A stretch of 64,000 nt of DNA from Aldehydirespirator sp965248735 (lineage in GTDB: Bacteria > Actinomycetota > Acidimicrobiia > Acidimicrobiales > Aldehydirespiratoraceae). The notes beneath the pieces were generated by a model. It was not told the origin of the DNA, made no database searches, and saw only the letters and a program-made list of their open reading frames with translations. This document shows, one piece after another, positions 16,311 through 26,800 of this stretch. The first letter of the stretch is position 1; every line of letters begins with the position of its first letter. The position numbers and the translations under genes were made by a program. Location of the stretch: positions 1,798,001-1,862,000 of the forward strand of contig OZ252146.1 of the NCBI GenBank assembly GCA_965248735.1. Direction: 5' to 3'.

Positions 16311-17249
16311 TCAGGTCCGGAGGGCCAGGTCCCGGATCTCCGATATTGAGCACACCAGATGGACGTTGTCGTGAGCGGCGGCGAGCGAGCGTGCCCAGGG
16401 CCGTCTGCCCAGCACCGGCGCCCACAGCAGCACCGGCCGGTTGAACTCGAGGGTGTAATCCATCTCGATGCGAGTGCCGCTGAGCTCTTCGGCCTCGACG
16501 ACGACGCTGGCACAGGACAGTCCGGCGGTCACAGCGTTGCGCGCCGGGAAGCTGGTCTTGGATGGGCGGAGGCCGGGAGGAAACTGCGACACGACTGCGC
16601 CGTTGAGGACGATCCGTTCGACGAGCGGGCGATTCTCCGGCGGGAAGACCACGTCGATGCCTGTGCCGACGACGGCAGTCGTGCGTCCGCCGGCGTCCAG
16701 AGCTCCGCAGTGCGCGGCGGTGTCGACACCCCGGGCGAGCCCGGAGACGACAGTTGTCCCGGCGTCGGCGAGGCGGGCGCCGAGCGAGCGTGCCGCATCG
16801 GTTGCCTGCTGGCTCGCGTCTCGGCTTCCGACGATGGCGATGGACTCCGCGCCGTTGCTGGCGAGCGAGCCGCGGACGAACAGGATCGCGGGCGCATGGG
16901 CCGTAGCCGAGAGCAGTTTCGGATAGTCCGGAGAATCGGCCAGGACGATATGGAAGTTGGCGTAGCGCATGAACAACCCGGCGAGGGCGGCTCGCCACTT
17001 GTCTGCACCGTCCTCAAGAGGCTCGTCGAACGGCAGGCGCTGCAGATCGTTCGCAGTCCACCAGCCGTCGCAGCGTTCGGTCTGCTCGGCCGACGCCAGC
17101 AGGTGCACGACCTGATCGTCGGACCAAGACCAGTCGAGGGGCGCATCGAAGCTGTCGCCGGTCGCGGTCGTCGTGCTACTCCTGCCTTCGTTTCCCCAGG
17201 TCGAATATACAACGCTTGCTCCGCCAGGCGAGCAGCTGCTGCGGCGCAC
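16311..17249 (-). CDS. DprA/Smf-like protein, candidate ShosA-type antitoxin
   Basis: A 312-residue protein. The Rossmann-like DprA core is clear: AIVGSRDAS (about 136), VVSGLARGVDTAAHCGAL (about 162-179), GTGIDVVFPPENRPL, SFPARNAVTAGLS (about 225-237) and VVVEAEELSGT. Residues 1-120 are an N-terminal helical region without the SAM domain of classical DprA, and no winged helix follows. Genuine DprA loads RecA on incoming DNA, whereas ShosA-type proteins neutralise a PRTase toxin. The start is uncertain: GTG 17249 is the only reasonable one in frame. It overlaps the end of a SLOG-like remnant. Confidence 0.65.
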   Translation of the reverse strand: MRRSSCSPGGASVVYSTWGNEGRSSTTTATGDSFDAPLDWSWSDDQVVHLLASAEQTERCDGWWTANDLQRLPFDEPLEDGADKWRAALAGLFMRYANFHIVLADSPDYPKLLSATAHAPAILFVRGSLASNGAESIAIVGSRDASQQATDAARSLGARLADAGTTVVSGLARGVDTAAHCGALDAGGRTTAVVGTGIDVVFPPENRPLVERIVLNGAVVSQFPPGLRPSKTSFPARNAVTAGLSCASVVVEAEELSGTRIEMDYTLEFNRPVLLWAPVLGRRPWARSLAAAHDNVHLVCSISEIRDLALRT

Positions 17250-17530
17250 TCCTGTGGACTGCCGTGGCGGAGCAACTGGTAGTCGTGGCGGTCAACGGGC
17301 AACCCTCCGAGGCGGTAGTCCTCCAGACTCTCGTCGATCCGAGTCCATTCCTCAAGCGCCGAACCGCCGAATATGCCGACTGGGACTACTCCCAGTCCGT
17401 CCGCTCGTGCTCGCTCGATCTCGTCGGCCGTACCAGATCCGCCACCAACTGCTAGGACGATCGGATCGGCGGCCTCGCGGGCGATGGCGGTGATCGCGTC
17501 AGCTACGCCGGTGCGACTCACAAGCAGAGG
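17195..17530 (-). pseudogene. SLOG/LOG-like nucleotide-binding domain fragment
   Basis: In the minus frame that overlaps the DprA-like start, the text IVLAVGGGSGTADEIERA, GLGVVPVGIFGGSALEEW and YQLLRHGSPQECAAAAARLAE has the Gly-rich loop and following helix of SLOG-type Rossmann domains, which bind nucleotide signals or NAD. The N-terminal part of such a domain is missing and replaced by PLD-gene debris. No natural stop follows; the frame runs on into the DprA-like gene out of register. It is either a dead fragment or a 5' piece that lost its frame. Confidence 0.45.
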
Positions 17531-17738
17531 GCCGTCGAGCGGTCCTCGTCGGCGGCCTTCATGAAGTTGCGGCTCTTCCTGTTGCCAATGTGCAGAGTCA
17601 CCGACTAGCCGCTGGATCGTGTGGCGAGCCACACGATCCCCGCCACACTCGCCGACCTCACGCACACCATCAAGGGCCCGGTCCAACGCGCGGCCAGAAA
17701 CCGCTCCATCCGATCAGCCGCAGTGTCGCTGAGAGCCG
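17531..17738 (-). pseudogene. Broken copy of the PLD-gene 5' end
   Basis: About 200 bases are closely related to 10190-10400. Read on the minus strand they give ALSDTAADRMERFLA..TGPLMV..SASVAGIVWLA, then a frameshift and RKSRNF, matching the first third of the PLD-fold protein at 9705-10403. The copy lacks the HKD motif. It is fused to the SLOG-like fragment. Confidence 0.65.
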
Positions 17739-17900
17739 CGGTGGCGCTGGGGTTGTGCGGCTGGGCTGGCGCGGGCAGCTGGTTCTTGGCGCTCGCGACT
17801 GGTGGACAGAGCCTGGCAGGCCGAGACCAGCCGACATGGTCGCCCATTTGCACGAAGGCAATCCGCCGCCGCAGGACCGCGACAGGCACTAGATTTCGCG
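17739..17900. other. Intergenic region, no supported gene
   Basis: This stretch lies between the PLD fragment and the end of the HNH gene. No credible reading frame or repeat was seen. Confidence 0.4.
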
Positions 17901-19034
17901 CTATAGGCGTTCTCGCAGCACACCTATGATTCTGGTCTTGCCTTGATCTCCAAGAGGCTGAACTCCATTGTCACCTTGCCAAACCCCGACGGCCGGATCG
18001 AGCGCTTCATAGATGTGAAGGGCCACACTGCTCACGCGCTCGAAGTCAGTAGGCCAATCACTTGCATCTGCCAGTTCCACGATCTGTTCCGACTTATCGT
18101 CAAGATAATCGAGCCACTTGACGACGAGATCAGGTCCCAAGAGCGAATCTGACTTGCTGCTGTTGACGCTACTTGTTGTGACTACGAAGTTCTCGATCGC
18201 CGACAGGCGAGTACGTGACCAAGGAATTACATGATCAAGTGAGATGTTGTCTCGCCGTATGTGCCGTCCCGTCAGTATGCATCGACTTCCCTGCAACTTC
18301 ATTAGGCCGATGCGAATACTGTACGGTGGCATCATTCTATCTCGACCAAACAGATGCTCGTGTATATCAAAGTCGAGCGCGTTCAGGTGTTCCCCATTGA
18401 TCTTGGCCACCAGTTGCGCGAACCGGAATTCAATCAATGGACGAAGTACCCCAGAGTATTTCGTCAATTGTTGGGCAACGTTAGGAAGAAACTCTATCTG
18501 GTTGTTGTCGAACGTAAACAAGAAGGGATCAGGCTTTCCAGGAAGAACCTGTAACCGTGTGACCGGATTCCGCCACAGATCCTTCTCGACGCGTGCTAGT
18601 GACTTGTCAAGTGCCTTCTCCCAATCGTTCTTCCACTCGGGGCTTCGCATCCTGTGGTCGACCACTTCGAAAGACTGGTGCTCAGAATCTCCAAGCGAAC
18701 GCTGCCTCAGAAGATCGCGAAGCTCACGAACGTTCTGCATTACGGTTGTATCATCAGCTACGGTGTCGTCCTTCCGCTTCTTCTTGCTTGAACTCTGGCG
18801 AAGCATCCTGTCTCGGTACGGGCGACCGTGTTCCCAATGTAGGTCTAGATATCGCTCTGCGAGTGCTCTTCTCGATATCGGTTGATTGTCTTGTATGTGT
18901 TCTGAAGCTAGGTCGATCAATGAAAGCAATAGTCCAAGCTTGTTCGTATCTGTCATGGACGCTCTGTCAAGTATCTCCAAGACACCTTGAATCGGATCGA
19001 GAGAAGGTCTATCTGAGTGATGTCCATTGCTCAC
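17901..19034 (-). CDS. HNH endonuclease linked to the Druantia-like operon
   Basis: A 377-residue protein. Residues 1-200 are helical and charged (RRALAERYLDLHWEHGRPYRDRML). The nuclease core is near residue 275: GSRCILTGRHI..ISLDHVIPWSR, then IENFVVTTSSVNSSKSD. This gives the H of the betabetaalpha-metal motif, the central Asn and a following Lys, and only one zinc-like Cys. The GTG at 19034 is ten bases after the helicase stop, so the gene is the third of the operon. Its base composition is visibly more AT-rich than its neighbours, suggesting that it was added later. HNH nucleases cut DNA, so it could supply a nuclease to the helicase system, which is inference. Confidence 0.75.
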   Translation of the reverse strand: MSNGHHSDRPSLDPIQGVLEILDRASMTDTNKLGLLLSLIDLASEHIQDNQPISRRALAERYLDLHWEHGRPYRDRMLRQSSSKKKRKDDTVADDTTVMQNVRELRDLLRQRSLGDSEHQSFEVVDHRMRSPEWKNDWEKALDKSLARVEKDLWRNPVTRLQVLPGKPDPFLFTFDNNQIEFLPNVAQQLTKYSGVLRPLIEFRFAQLVAKINGEHLNALDFDIHEHLFGRDRMMPPYSIRIGLMKLQGSRCILTGRHIRRDNISLDHVIPWSRTRLSAIENFVVTTSSVNSSKSDSLLGPDLVVKWLDYLDDKSEQIVELADASDWPTDFERVSSVALHIYEALDPAVGVWQGDNGVQPLGDQGKTRIIGVLRERL

Positions 19035-19044
19035 CCGAGTCACT

Positions 19045-22000
19045 CTAGCTCTGTAGAGCAAGCAGGCCACCGAGCACCGCTTCAGCCTCACCGCGGGTCA
19101 GTTGGTCATGGAACTCTTGGTTGCGATAGCTCCGGACGCATCCGTAACAGCTTGTCCTCTTGGCGCAACTGCATCCATTAACGATCTCGTACGCGGCTTC
19201 CAGCAGGCGTTGGAGGTTGTCGCGAACGCACTTGACATGACCGGCTCCGCCCGGAACTGTGTCGAAAATGACCAACGTCTTGCGGTTGTAGGAACTTGTA
19301 GGCCCCAGGGTCCCGTCCACGTCTTCTGTCGGGATGCCCAAGGCGGGAGTTGCGGCCAGCAGAGCGTACAGCGTGCTTCGTGCCTGGGTGACGCTCATCG
19401 GTGCCATCAGATCCAGCTCGACTACATCGGTAAGGTATTGATGGCCCAAGTGGCGCACTCTGAGCAGCCCGCTGCATTCGCGACTAGTGCCGGGGCGGTG
19501 ATGCGGAGCCGGCGCGTTGGGTGTTGCTTGGGCGACTGTGGGTTCGGTGTGGCCGCAGGACAAGCAGACCCGGAAGCCGCGTTCGGCTGGGCCGGTGTTG
19601 ATCACCGTGATGCGCCCCTGTCGGCTGAACTGAGCCTGCACCCTTGAGCGCCCTATTCGGATTTCCTCGATGCCGGGGACGTCTCCGGCGTAGTCGCTGA
19701 AGTAGAACTGCGAGCGCCCCGCCCTCGGTGGCTGCGCTTCACCGGGTTGCTCGTTGCTGCGGCGGCCTATGAACCCGAACTGGGGAACGATGAACTTGCC
19801 GGTGGCGAACGCCCTGCCGCATCCTTGGCACAACTCAGGGGATTCCTCGTCGTTGTCGGCGGCGTCGATCCGGGTGCTGAATGAGCCGCATGCCTCGCAC
19901 TCGGCGTAGCGGTAGCCGACTAGAGCCTTTCCCGGCAGTATCCGCAGGCCAGTGGATTCCCAGATCGCCTTGTCTGCCACAAGCTTGGATCCTGGCGCAT
20001 ACTCGGTGATGCCCATGCGCAGATCGCGCGAGAGGTCCAGCCCGGAGGCATCCCCGTCGCCTTGGCGCCATACGTCCAAGGTGACCACATCAACCGGAAA
20101 GCCGTACTTCGGGAGTACGACCCGCGTGGCTAGATGGTCGATAAGGCGCCGACTCTCCAGAGTGGCCTTGACCTTGTATAGAGCGGCTTGGCGTCGTGTT
20201 TGCGCGGCGGCCTGGTTGTTGAGGTTCTGATCGCTCAAGTCCCGGATTCGTCTCGCCGTCTCTCCTATCTCGGCGTCGATCTCTTCGAGGTCGGAGCGGA
20301 TCTCCTTGATTGCTCGCGCCAACCACCCGTAGTGCTCGCGGTCCGCACCGCCCTCGTCGTCCATCAGGTCTTGGACCCATCGCCAAGTGTGAATTCCCAG
20401 TTCCTCGGCGACTTCTTCTGGGGTGATCCGGGCAACCGCCGCGGCCAGATCGTCAGGGCGGCTCTGCAGCCACTCCACGAAGTCGTCGACCGCGGCAGGG
20501 GCGCCGTCCTGGCCGACGAAGAACGAGGCCACGTTGCCGTGAGGGTCGCCGCCTCGTTCGACGACGTGGCGGCGCTCGTAGGCGGCGAAGGCAACCGCGT
20601 GAATGTGGCGGCGCGCAATCAACGGATTCCGCAACGACAGGATCGGTACGCCGACATGACCCTCGATCAGTCGCATCGGCTCCCTGAAGTGGTAGAGGTC
20701 GTGGCTTCGGCGGCGGGCGAAAGTGACGACCAGAGCCGGGGTTGAGGCGCGTCTGCCTGCGCGGCCCGCGCGCTGCACATAGTTCGCGGGCGACGGGGGA
20801 ACGTTTCGCATCAGGACGGCCTTCACGTCGCCGAGGTCCACGCCGAGCTCGAAGGTGGTCGTGCAGCTCAATGCGTTTAGCTCGCCGTCCAGGAAATCCT
20901 GCTGGAACTGCCTGGCGCGCTGGGTCTCAAGCTGGCCGGTGTGCTCCTCGACCCTCATGCCCGAGGGCCTCAGCGTCGTGTAGAGGTGCCGGTAGTGCTC
21001 CGAGGACGGGCGACCCTCCATTCGAGCAGGTCGGAGCGTCCCGTCGCAGCACCATGTGGGGCAGACGTCGGTCACACGGCGCCAAGCGATCTGGCGGCAC
21101 TTGGAGCACTCGTAGGCGGGATGGTTCTCTGAGACCGGGATCATGGTGATCCACTTCGGGTCGATCCTGAACACCGTCCCGTGCTGGCGGACATTCTCGG
21201 GCCGCAGCACCTTCTGCCACGGGTTGTTGGCGTCTGTCAGCCAGCGCCAGATCCCCTTGAGTGCCTCAAGAGGATCGGCGGTGATGCCGCGGCGGTCGAA
21301 TACTTTGGTCAGGTAGTCGAGGCGGCTGTTGCGGCCTCGTGCCGGTAGCCAAGCCATCACCTTGTTTGCAGGGCGCCCCTGTCGTGCCGCAGTGACGATG
21401 TTGCGTGGGGCGAAGGCTTGGTCTTCGATGTCGACCCCCTCGGGAAGATGCACTGCGGCTTGGCGCCGCAGCGTGTCGAGCAGCACTGCCGCAATGTCGA
21501 TTGCTTCTTTCACGCTGAATCCCAGGTGTTGCAGAGCAGGCGGAGCGGTCACTGTCCGGGGCACGGCGACAGTGATCTCAGCGAGTCCGACGCCGTCGAG
21601 GCTCTGACGGCGGTCTGTTGCCAACACCTCGGCCATCAGCCAGAGGCGCACCTGTGTGTCTTTGGACCTGGAGCTGTCATCGGGGTCGATCACCAGGCGT
21701 TCCTCGGCCAGGCGGCGGATCACCGGCACCAGGTCCTCGAAGCGGAGCTCTTCGTCGCGATGCTGCTCCAGCGCGTGCCAGATCATGCGGCGCTGTACGG
21801 CGCGGGCATAAGTGCGGTCCAAGTAGGGCGCGAAGAACGCGGCGTCCTGCCGGCTATCTGAGAAGGTCAGCAGCTTGCGTCCCTCGCCGATGGCGGACAC
21901 TCGGCCGGCGGGGGCCGGCTCAGGCGGAAGGGACTGGTAGAGGGCCGTCGCGATTACGGAAACGGGCGCGTCGTGGCCGGTGAAGAACCTAAGCACGATC

Positions 22001-23895
22001 GCCGCGGTGGTGCGGCCCGAGCAAGCAGGGCAGCGCCGCAGCGGCTGCCCTCGCTTCGGCTTGGCGCACGTCACTCCGAGAGATGCTCCTGTGGCACCGC
22101 AGCCGCAGGGCTCGCCGATCTCATCGGACAGGTTCCCGCAGGCAGTGCACAGGCGTCGGCGGTCGACGTCAGCGATCACTTCGTCGTCGTCCACGACGGC
22201 TGCCTCGTCCTCGTCGTCGTCATCCACTTGATCGTCCAACAGGAGGTACAGCAGGCTGCGTTTCTGCGGGGGAGCCTGGCTGACCGTGATGTTCCCGTCT
22301 TCGTCCGGCGAGGCCGCGTCGCCGATCAGGTACGCCGCCGAGCAGCGGTTGCAGACCCCAAACTCGAACATCTGCGAGAGGACGCTCCGCTCTTCACAGT
22401 CCGGGCACGTCTGGTGGCGTTCGAGACGCAGGCGCGGCGCTCCGGTGGGATGCTTCGGGGACTTGCAAAGGAACGCGCCTTCGAGGGCTCGGAGCATGTA
22501 GTGGTAGCGCGCTGGCACCAGCGGGGCGGCGTTGCCGTGGGCGTTGGCGCAGACTCCGAGCAGCGCGTCGAGTTCGTCGACTCGATGCTGGTCTGCGAAC
22601 ACTCGGGTCTCGATCTCTGAGGCGTCGAGTGGCCCGTCGCGCAGCAGCCTGCGGAGTCTGAGCACATGCTGCTCCGAGCCGAGCGCCTCGATCAGCGAGA
22701 GAGTGTCGCCGTCTCGCTGCGGCGCAGAGGTTGCAGGCACTAGGGCACCTACATCGTCGCGGACGTGGCCGGATGCGAGCGCCTCGGCGAAGGCATGAAA
22801 GGCCCCTTCGGGCGCCTTCCATTGGGAAGAGGGTACCGGCTGTGGTTCCAGTACGGGGGTGACGATGTCCTGGCGGCGTTCGTCATGGCTGTGGTGCTCG
22901 ACTCGTTCGCCGAAGAGATCTTTCGCGTACTCGGCTATCCGCAATGCGGCGTCGCTGCCAGTACCGAGTGTCGCGGACGTCCCGACGAAGCGGAGGCGCC
23001 CATGTCTGCTCTCATTGACGCGATCTCGTAGCCGCCTGAGCAGCATCGCGATCTCTGCACCCCGGGCGCCGTTGTAGATGTGCATTTCGTCGAGTACCAC
23101 GAATCGCCAGTGCTGACCGGTCGGGCCGTCGAAGAACGCAGTGTCTGCCGGACGCAACAGGAGGTACTCCAGCATGGCGTAGTTGGTCAGAAGAACATTC
23201 GGCGGGGTGTCGCGCATCTGCTCCCGCGAGACAAGCTCCCCCGGGTCCGGGTCAGCGCCGATGCGGCTGCGGTGTTCCTGTTCGCCTTCGTTACGGCGCT
23301 CCGGGGTGGCGCCGGTGTAGCGGCCATATGTGATCTCGGGGAACGGTCGCAGGAGCCCGCGGATTCGGTTCAGCTGGTCGTTGGCCAGCGCGTTCATCGG
23401 GTACAGCAGCATCGCCCGCACTCCGGGCTCGGCCAGGGTGTTGGAGTCGGCCTCTCTGAGTAGGTGGTCCACTATCGGCAGCAGGTAGCACTCGGTCTTC
23501 CCGGAACCGGTGCCGGTCGCGATCACGAGGTTGCGTCCCTCGGCGGCCTTGCGGAGCGCCGTCTCCTGATGACTGTGTAGCGGCCGGTCCGGCGGCAGGA
23601 CTCCAGGGTCGAGATCGCGCAAACGCGGGTGCATCAGACCCTCCGCGACCAGCGACTTGAGCGAACGCCCCATGCGATAGGCGGACGCAGCCTCTAGGAA
23701 CGGACCGCGGTCACTCTCAAACTGGCTTCCGAGAGCGTTGTAGAGTTCTGCTCGCAACCTGTCGTCGGCGGGAGCGTAGCGTGCTCTCAGATAACGCAGG
23801 TACGAGTTGCCGATGAGCCGGGATGCCCCTATGGGGTCAAGGACCTGCGGTGCGGCGGCGCCTGGGCGCTCGTCCATGGCGGGTGCAACTTTCAT
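19045..23895 (-). CDS. druE: Giant DEAD/DEAH helicase with DUF1998, DruE-like
   Basis: A 1616-residue superfamily 2 helicase. The N-terminal region (NSYLRYLRARYAPADDRLR) and PLHSHQETALRKAAEGRNLVI lead into Walker A TGTGSGKTE (about 127-135), DEMH (about 269-272) and the SAT motif (about 313). Several zinc ribbons follow (CPDCEE..CNRC, CTACGN..CGCG, CPACSG, CSKCRQ). The second RecA domain has CTTTFELGVDLGD and QRAGRAGRR (about 1000-1040). More Cys pairs and a C-terminal DUF1998 signature (CSCAKRTSCYGCVRSYRN, about 1580) end it. This order and size match DruE of Druantia anti-phage systems; DrmB-type DUF1998 proteins are the other relatives but lack the whole helicase. The ATG overlaps the stop of the 1104-aa gene by 4 bases. 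Confidence 0.85.
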   Translation of the reverse strand: MKVAPAMDERPGAAAPQVLDPIGASRLIGNSYLRYLRARYAPADDRLRAELYNALGSQFESDRGPFLEAASAYRMGRSLKSLVAEGLMHPRLRDLDPGVLPPDRPLHSHQETALRKAAEGRNLVIATGTGSGKTECYLLPIVDHLLREADSNTLAEPGVRAMLLYPMNALANDQLNRIRGLLRPFPEITYGRYTGATPERRNEGEQEHRSRIGADPDPGELVSREQMRDTPPNVLLTNYAMLEYLLLRPADTAFFDGPTGQHWRFVVLDEMHIYNGARGAEIAMLLRRLRDRVNESRHGRLRFVGTSATLGTGSDAALRIAEYAKDLFGERVEHHSHDERRQDIVTPVLEPQPVPSSQWKAPEGAFHAFAEALASGHVRDDVGALVPATSAPQRDGDTLSLIEALGSEQHVLRLRRLLRDGPLDASEIETRVFADQHRVDELDALLGVCANAHGNAAPLVPARYHYMLRALEGAFLCKSPKHPTGAPRLRLERHQTCPDCEERSVLSQMFEFGVCNRCSAAYLIGDAASPDEDGNITVSQAPPQKRSLLYLLLDDQVDDDDEDEAAVVDDDEVIADVDRRRLCTACGNLSDEIGEPCGCGATGASLGVTCAKPKRGQPLRRCPACSGRTTAAIVLRFFTGHDAPVSVIATALYQSLPPEPAPAGRVSAIGEGRKLLTFSDSRQDAAFFAPYLDRTYARAVQRRMIWHALEQHRDEELRFEDLVPVIRRLAEERLVIDPDDSSRSKDTQVRLWLMAEVLATDRRQSLDGVGLAEITVAVPRTVTAPPALQHLGFSVKEAIDIAAVLLDTLRRQAAVHLPEGVDIEDQAFAPRNIVTAARQGRPANKVMAWLPARGRNSRLDYLTKVFDRRGITADPLEALKGIWRWLTDANNPWQKVLRPENVRQHGTVFRIDPKWITMIPVSENHPAYECSKCRQIAWRRVTDVCPTWCCDGTLRPARMEGRPSSEHYRHLYTTLRPSGMRVEEHTGQLETQRARQFQQDFLDGELNALSCTTTFELGVDLGDVKAVLMRNVPPSPANYVQRAGRAGRRASTPALVVTFARRRSHDLYHFREPMRLIEGHVGVPILSLRNPLIARRHIHAVAFAAYERRHVVERGGDPHGNVASFFVGQDGAPAAVDDFVEWLQSRPDDLAAAVARITPEEVAEELGIHTWRWVQDLMDDEGGADREHYGWLARAIKEIRSDLEEIDAEIGETARRIRDLSDQNLNNQAAAQTRRQAALYKVKATLESRRLIDHLATRVVLPKYGFPVDVVTLDVWRQGDGDASGLDLSRDLRMGITEYAPGSKLVADKAIWESTGLRILPGKALVGYRYAECEACGSFSTRIDAADNDEESPELCQGCGRAFATGKFIVPQFGFIGRRSNEQPGEAQPPRAGRSQFYFSDYAGDVPGIEEIRIGRSRVQAQFSRQGRITVINTGPAERGFRVCLSCGHTEPTVAQATPNAPAPHHRPGTSRECSGLLRVRHLGHQYLTDVVELDLMAPMSVTQARSTLYALLAATPALGIPTEDVDGTLGPTSSYNRKTLVIFDTVPGGAGHVKCVRDNLQRLLEAAYEIVNGCSCAKRTSCYGCVRSYRNQEFHDQLTRGEAEAVLGGLLALQS

Positions 23896-26800
23896 TGGCG
23901 GGCCGCTGCGTGAAGCGTTGCCACTGCTGTGAGCAGGCTGCGTGTCGTTAGCAGCGGCGCGATCTCCGCTGCTTCTAGCACAGCGCGCTCCGCCGTCTCC
24001 CGATTTGCCCGGCTGGCGAACTCGTCGGTGACCTTGAAGGCCGCGATGAGAATCCTCGCCGGGAACTTGTGCCAGCCTGGAGTACCGGCGGCGGGGCTCA
24101 GAGCCTCGATCTGTTGTTGCTGCGTCTCGCTGAGACGCTGCGTGTATGTGGTGACTCTGGTGTGGGCGGACATCCAGTCGTTCAACTTCGCTCGGTCCGG
24201 CCAGCTCCGCTTGAGCATTTCGAGCGCCGCGATCATATATCCGCCGAATTGCAAGGGCAGCGAACCCATGGGCGGCAGGGCGTCAGAGAGAGCGTCGAGC
24301 CTGCGCGGCTCCAATTCGTCCAGCGGTTGGCTCACAGGTTGCGGTGGCTGCTCCGGGCCGTCGGCACTAGCTGCGGGGATCCAGCCGGCGAAACTCTTCC
24401 AACGGGCCTCGCCATCGTCGTCAAGCACGCGGTCAAACACAGCAGCGGCGATAGGGGCAGCCTCCCAGAGCACCTCCAGCGTCCGCGGATCCGCCGCGTG
24501 GCGGCCAGCGACGGGCATTAACGCGAGCGCCAGCCTCATGAGAGCGTCTGGCGGCAGCGACCACGCCAGATCCTCGGCGAGCATCTGCGCCATGAGTCCG
24601 TCAACGGCCTCGGCAAACTGGAGCAATCTATTCAATGCGGCGATATCGGACCGGCTGCGACAGGACGCCGCGATCGCCTCCTGTAACTCGGTACGCGCCT
24701 CGGCGACGCAGCGGCTGTCGACCTTGGTTGCGCGCCGACTTCCCGACACTGCGAGTTCCAGAGCCTCAACGGCGACATCGGGCCGCAGCGCCTTGATCTG
24801 GGCACTCTCGTCCGTGGCCGATCCCACTCTGACTGTGTCCGTGTCTGCGTCGCCGGGGGATGGCCGTCGAGGGGCGGTCCAGTCGTCGCGCAACGCGACC
24901 TGAGTGATGTACGGACCCGGAGGTGCATCCACGACGCAGTCGAAGTACCCATCGATGTTATCGAGTATGTCTTCACGCACCGGCTGAGCCCAAGGACGGT
25001 GCAACGACCAGAGCCTCAGCTCTCGCCCCCTGAATCGCCTGTTCTCAGTCCACCGAACCCCCAGGAGCGCATTGCCAGCCTCGGCGTCCGCTACGATCTC
25101 GACCGCGACGTCGGATACCTCGTAGAGCGCCTCGATGACTGCTGCTGGCGCTTGGGTGCCGTCGGCATCGACCGTCAGGCTCAGTCTCGCCAGCCCCGAC
25201 GAGGAGACAGTGTCGCGGAACTGAGACAGAGGGAAGGCCCAGCGGCCACGCTCACCGCCGGCTCGAATAGGGCCGGCTTCTTGGAGAGCGTCGCTTGCCA
25301 GCAGTTGCAGAGCCACACGGGCAGGTCTGCCGCAGCGGACCATCAATGACTCCACCTCGCCGGACTCGATCTCGTCGATGCCGATCCGCTGGGTTACTCC
25401 GCCGAACACGGGCAGAGCCTCGCCCCGACGGCTAACGGCCCACGAGAGTCTCGGGATCTTGACCTTCAACTCCACGGCGTTCGCCAAAATGTCGGAGCTG
25501 TCGCAGCCTGGAGCGAATTCGACAGTTACGTCGCGGCCGCTGCTGCCGTCAGGGCAGGTCAGGAGGCAGCTGGCGTGCAGTGTTGCTCGCACGGTCTCAT
25601 CGGGGCCAACGATGCGATCGGGCAATGCGACATGCAGGTCTCTCACCACGGTGACACGCTCGCGCAGGTCGCTGCCCAGCGGTCCGACGACCTCGACGGT
25701 TCCGGAGAAGGCGTCGTCGTTGGGAAGCCTCGGGGACAGGTCTCGGCCCTGCGCGCAGCGAGGCAGGTTGTCGAGTATCGCGGTCCCAGGAGGACCACTC
25801 TCGTTGTCGGAGCGCCACCGGACCCGCCACGCCGCAGCGGCTGTCACTTCGGGTTCTGAGACCACGGGCGCATCGGAATAAACAGCACAGTCGAGTGGGC
25901 CGGTCACGCCGCCGACAGGGCTCGACGTGATGGCAGGCCCGGGGTCGGGGCGCGACACGGGCAGCTTGATCTTGCTGGGTCCGTCGAGGCTGTGGGGGTT
26001 GCACAGTGAGATCGCCGTGAGCTCGGAGGTGTCGACGTGCCATAGCTTCCATCCGTGCCATGTATCGGAGCGGGCGGGCAGTTCCTCCACGAGCGGGACC
26101 GGTGTTCCGTCCTCGCTGGCGATCTGGATATCTAGGGCCGCCAATATCAACGCCTGGCTGCCGCGTACTTGCCGTTGCTCGCGTGTCAGACGCCCCGCTG
26201 CGTCGAAGATGTACGCCGCCGCATCCGGATGTCCGGCGAAGCGCGATCTGGCTTCAATGGCGCGTGAGCGCAGCGTGACGCTCCATCCCCGCGCTGGGGT
26301 GAGGGGGACTTCGTGAGTGTCGCGCTGCAACGCCTTGTAGCGGCTCGCGGAACTTCCCGTCAGGAGCCATTCGCCGCCGTCAACGACGGGGCGCAGCACA
26401 AGGTACGGCCCGTTGCACGAGTAACGGTCGATCCGAACCTGCGGACGAGGTGAGCGGCGCCCTAGTGCAGCTTTGCCCAAGGATCCGCCATCGAGCAGTG
26501 CCTGCATGAGGTAGGTAGGCAGGCCGAGATCCTCCGCCATCTCCGTTACCGATGCGCTGGCGATGCCTGTTCCGACCGCCTCGGTGTCGAACACCGCCGT
26601 GATCATCCGCTGTACCAGGTCCAGGGCGAACTCGCCGCCGTAGGTGAAGAAGCGTTGCAGCGGCCGGGTGATCTGAGCGCCCCGCGCCGATGAGCGCAGC
26701 ACGCTGTCGATCAGATCAGTCGCGTCCTGCAGTCCGCTGCGCAGGTTTGTTCGCACAAGTTCCGCAGCATCCTGGGCGCAGCTCGCCGGAATCCCGCCAT

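Noticed and set aside
15584..17249. Natural competence genes comF/dprA
   Set aside because: Not excluded, but no comEA/comEC or pilus genes are near, the DprA lacks flanking domains, and the two genes are coupled as in ShosTA.
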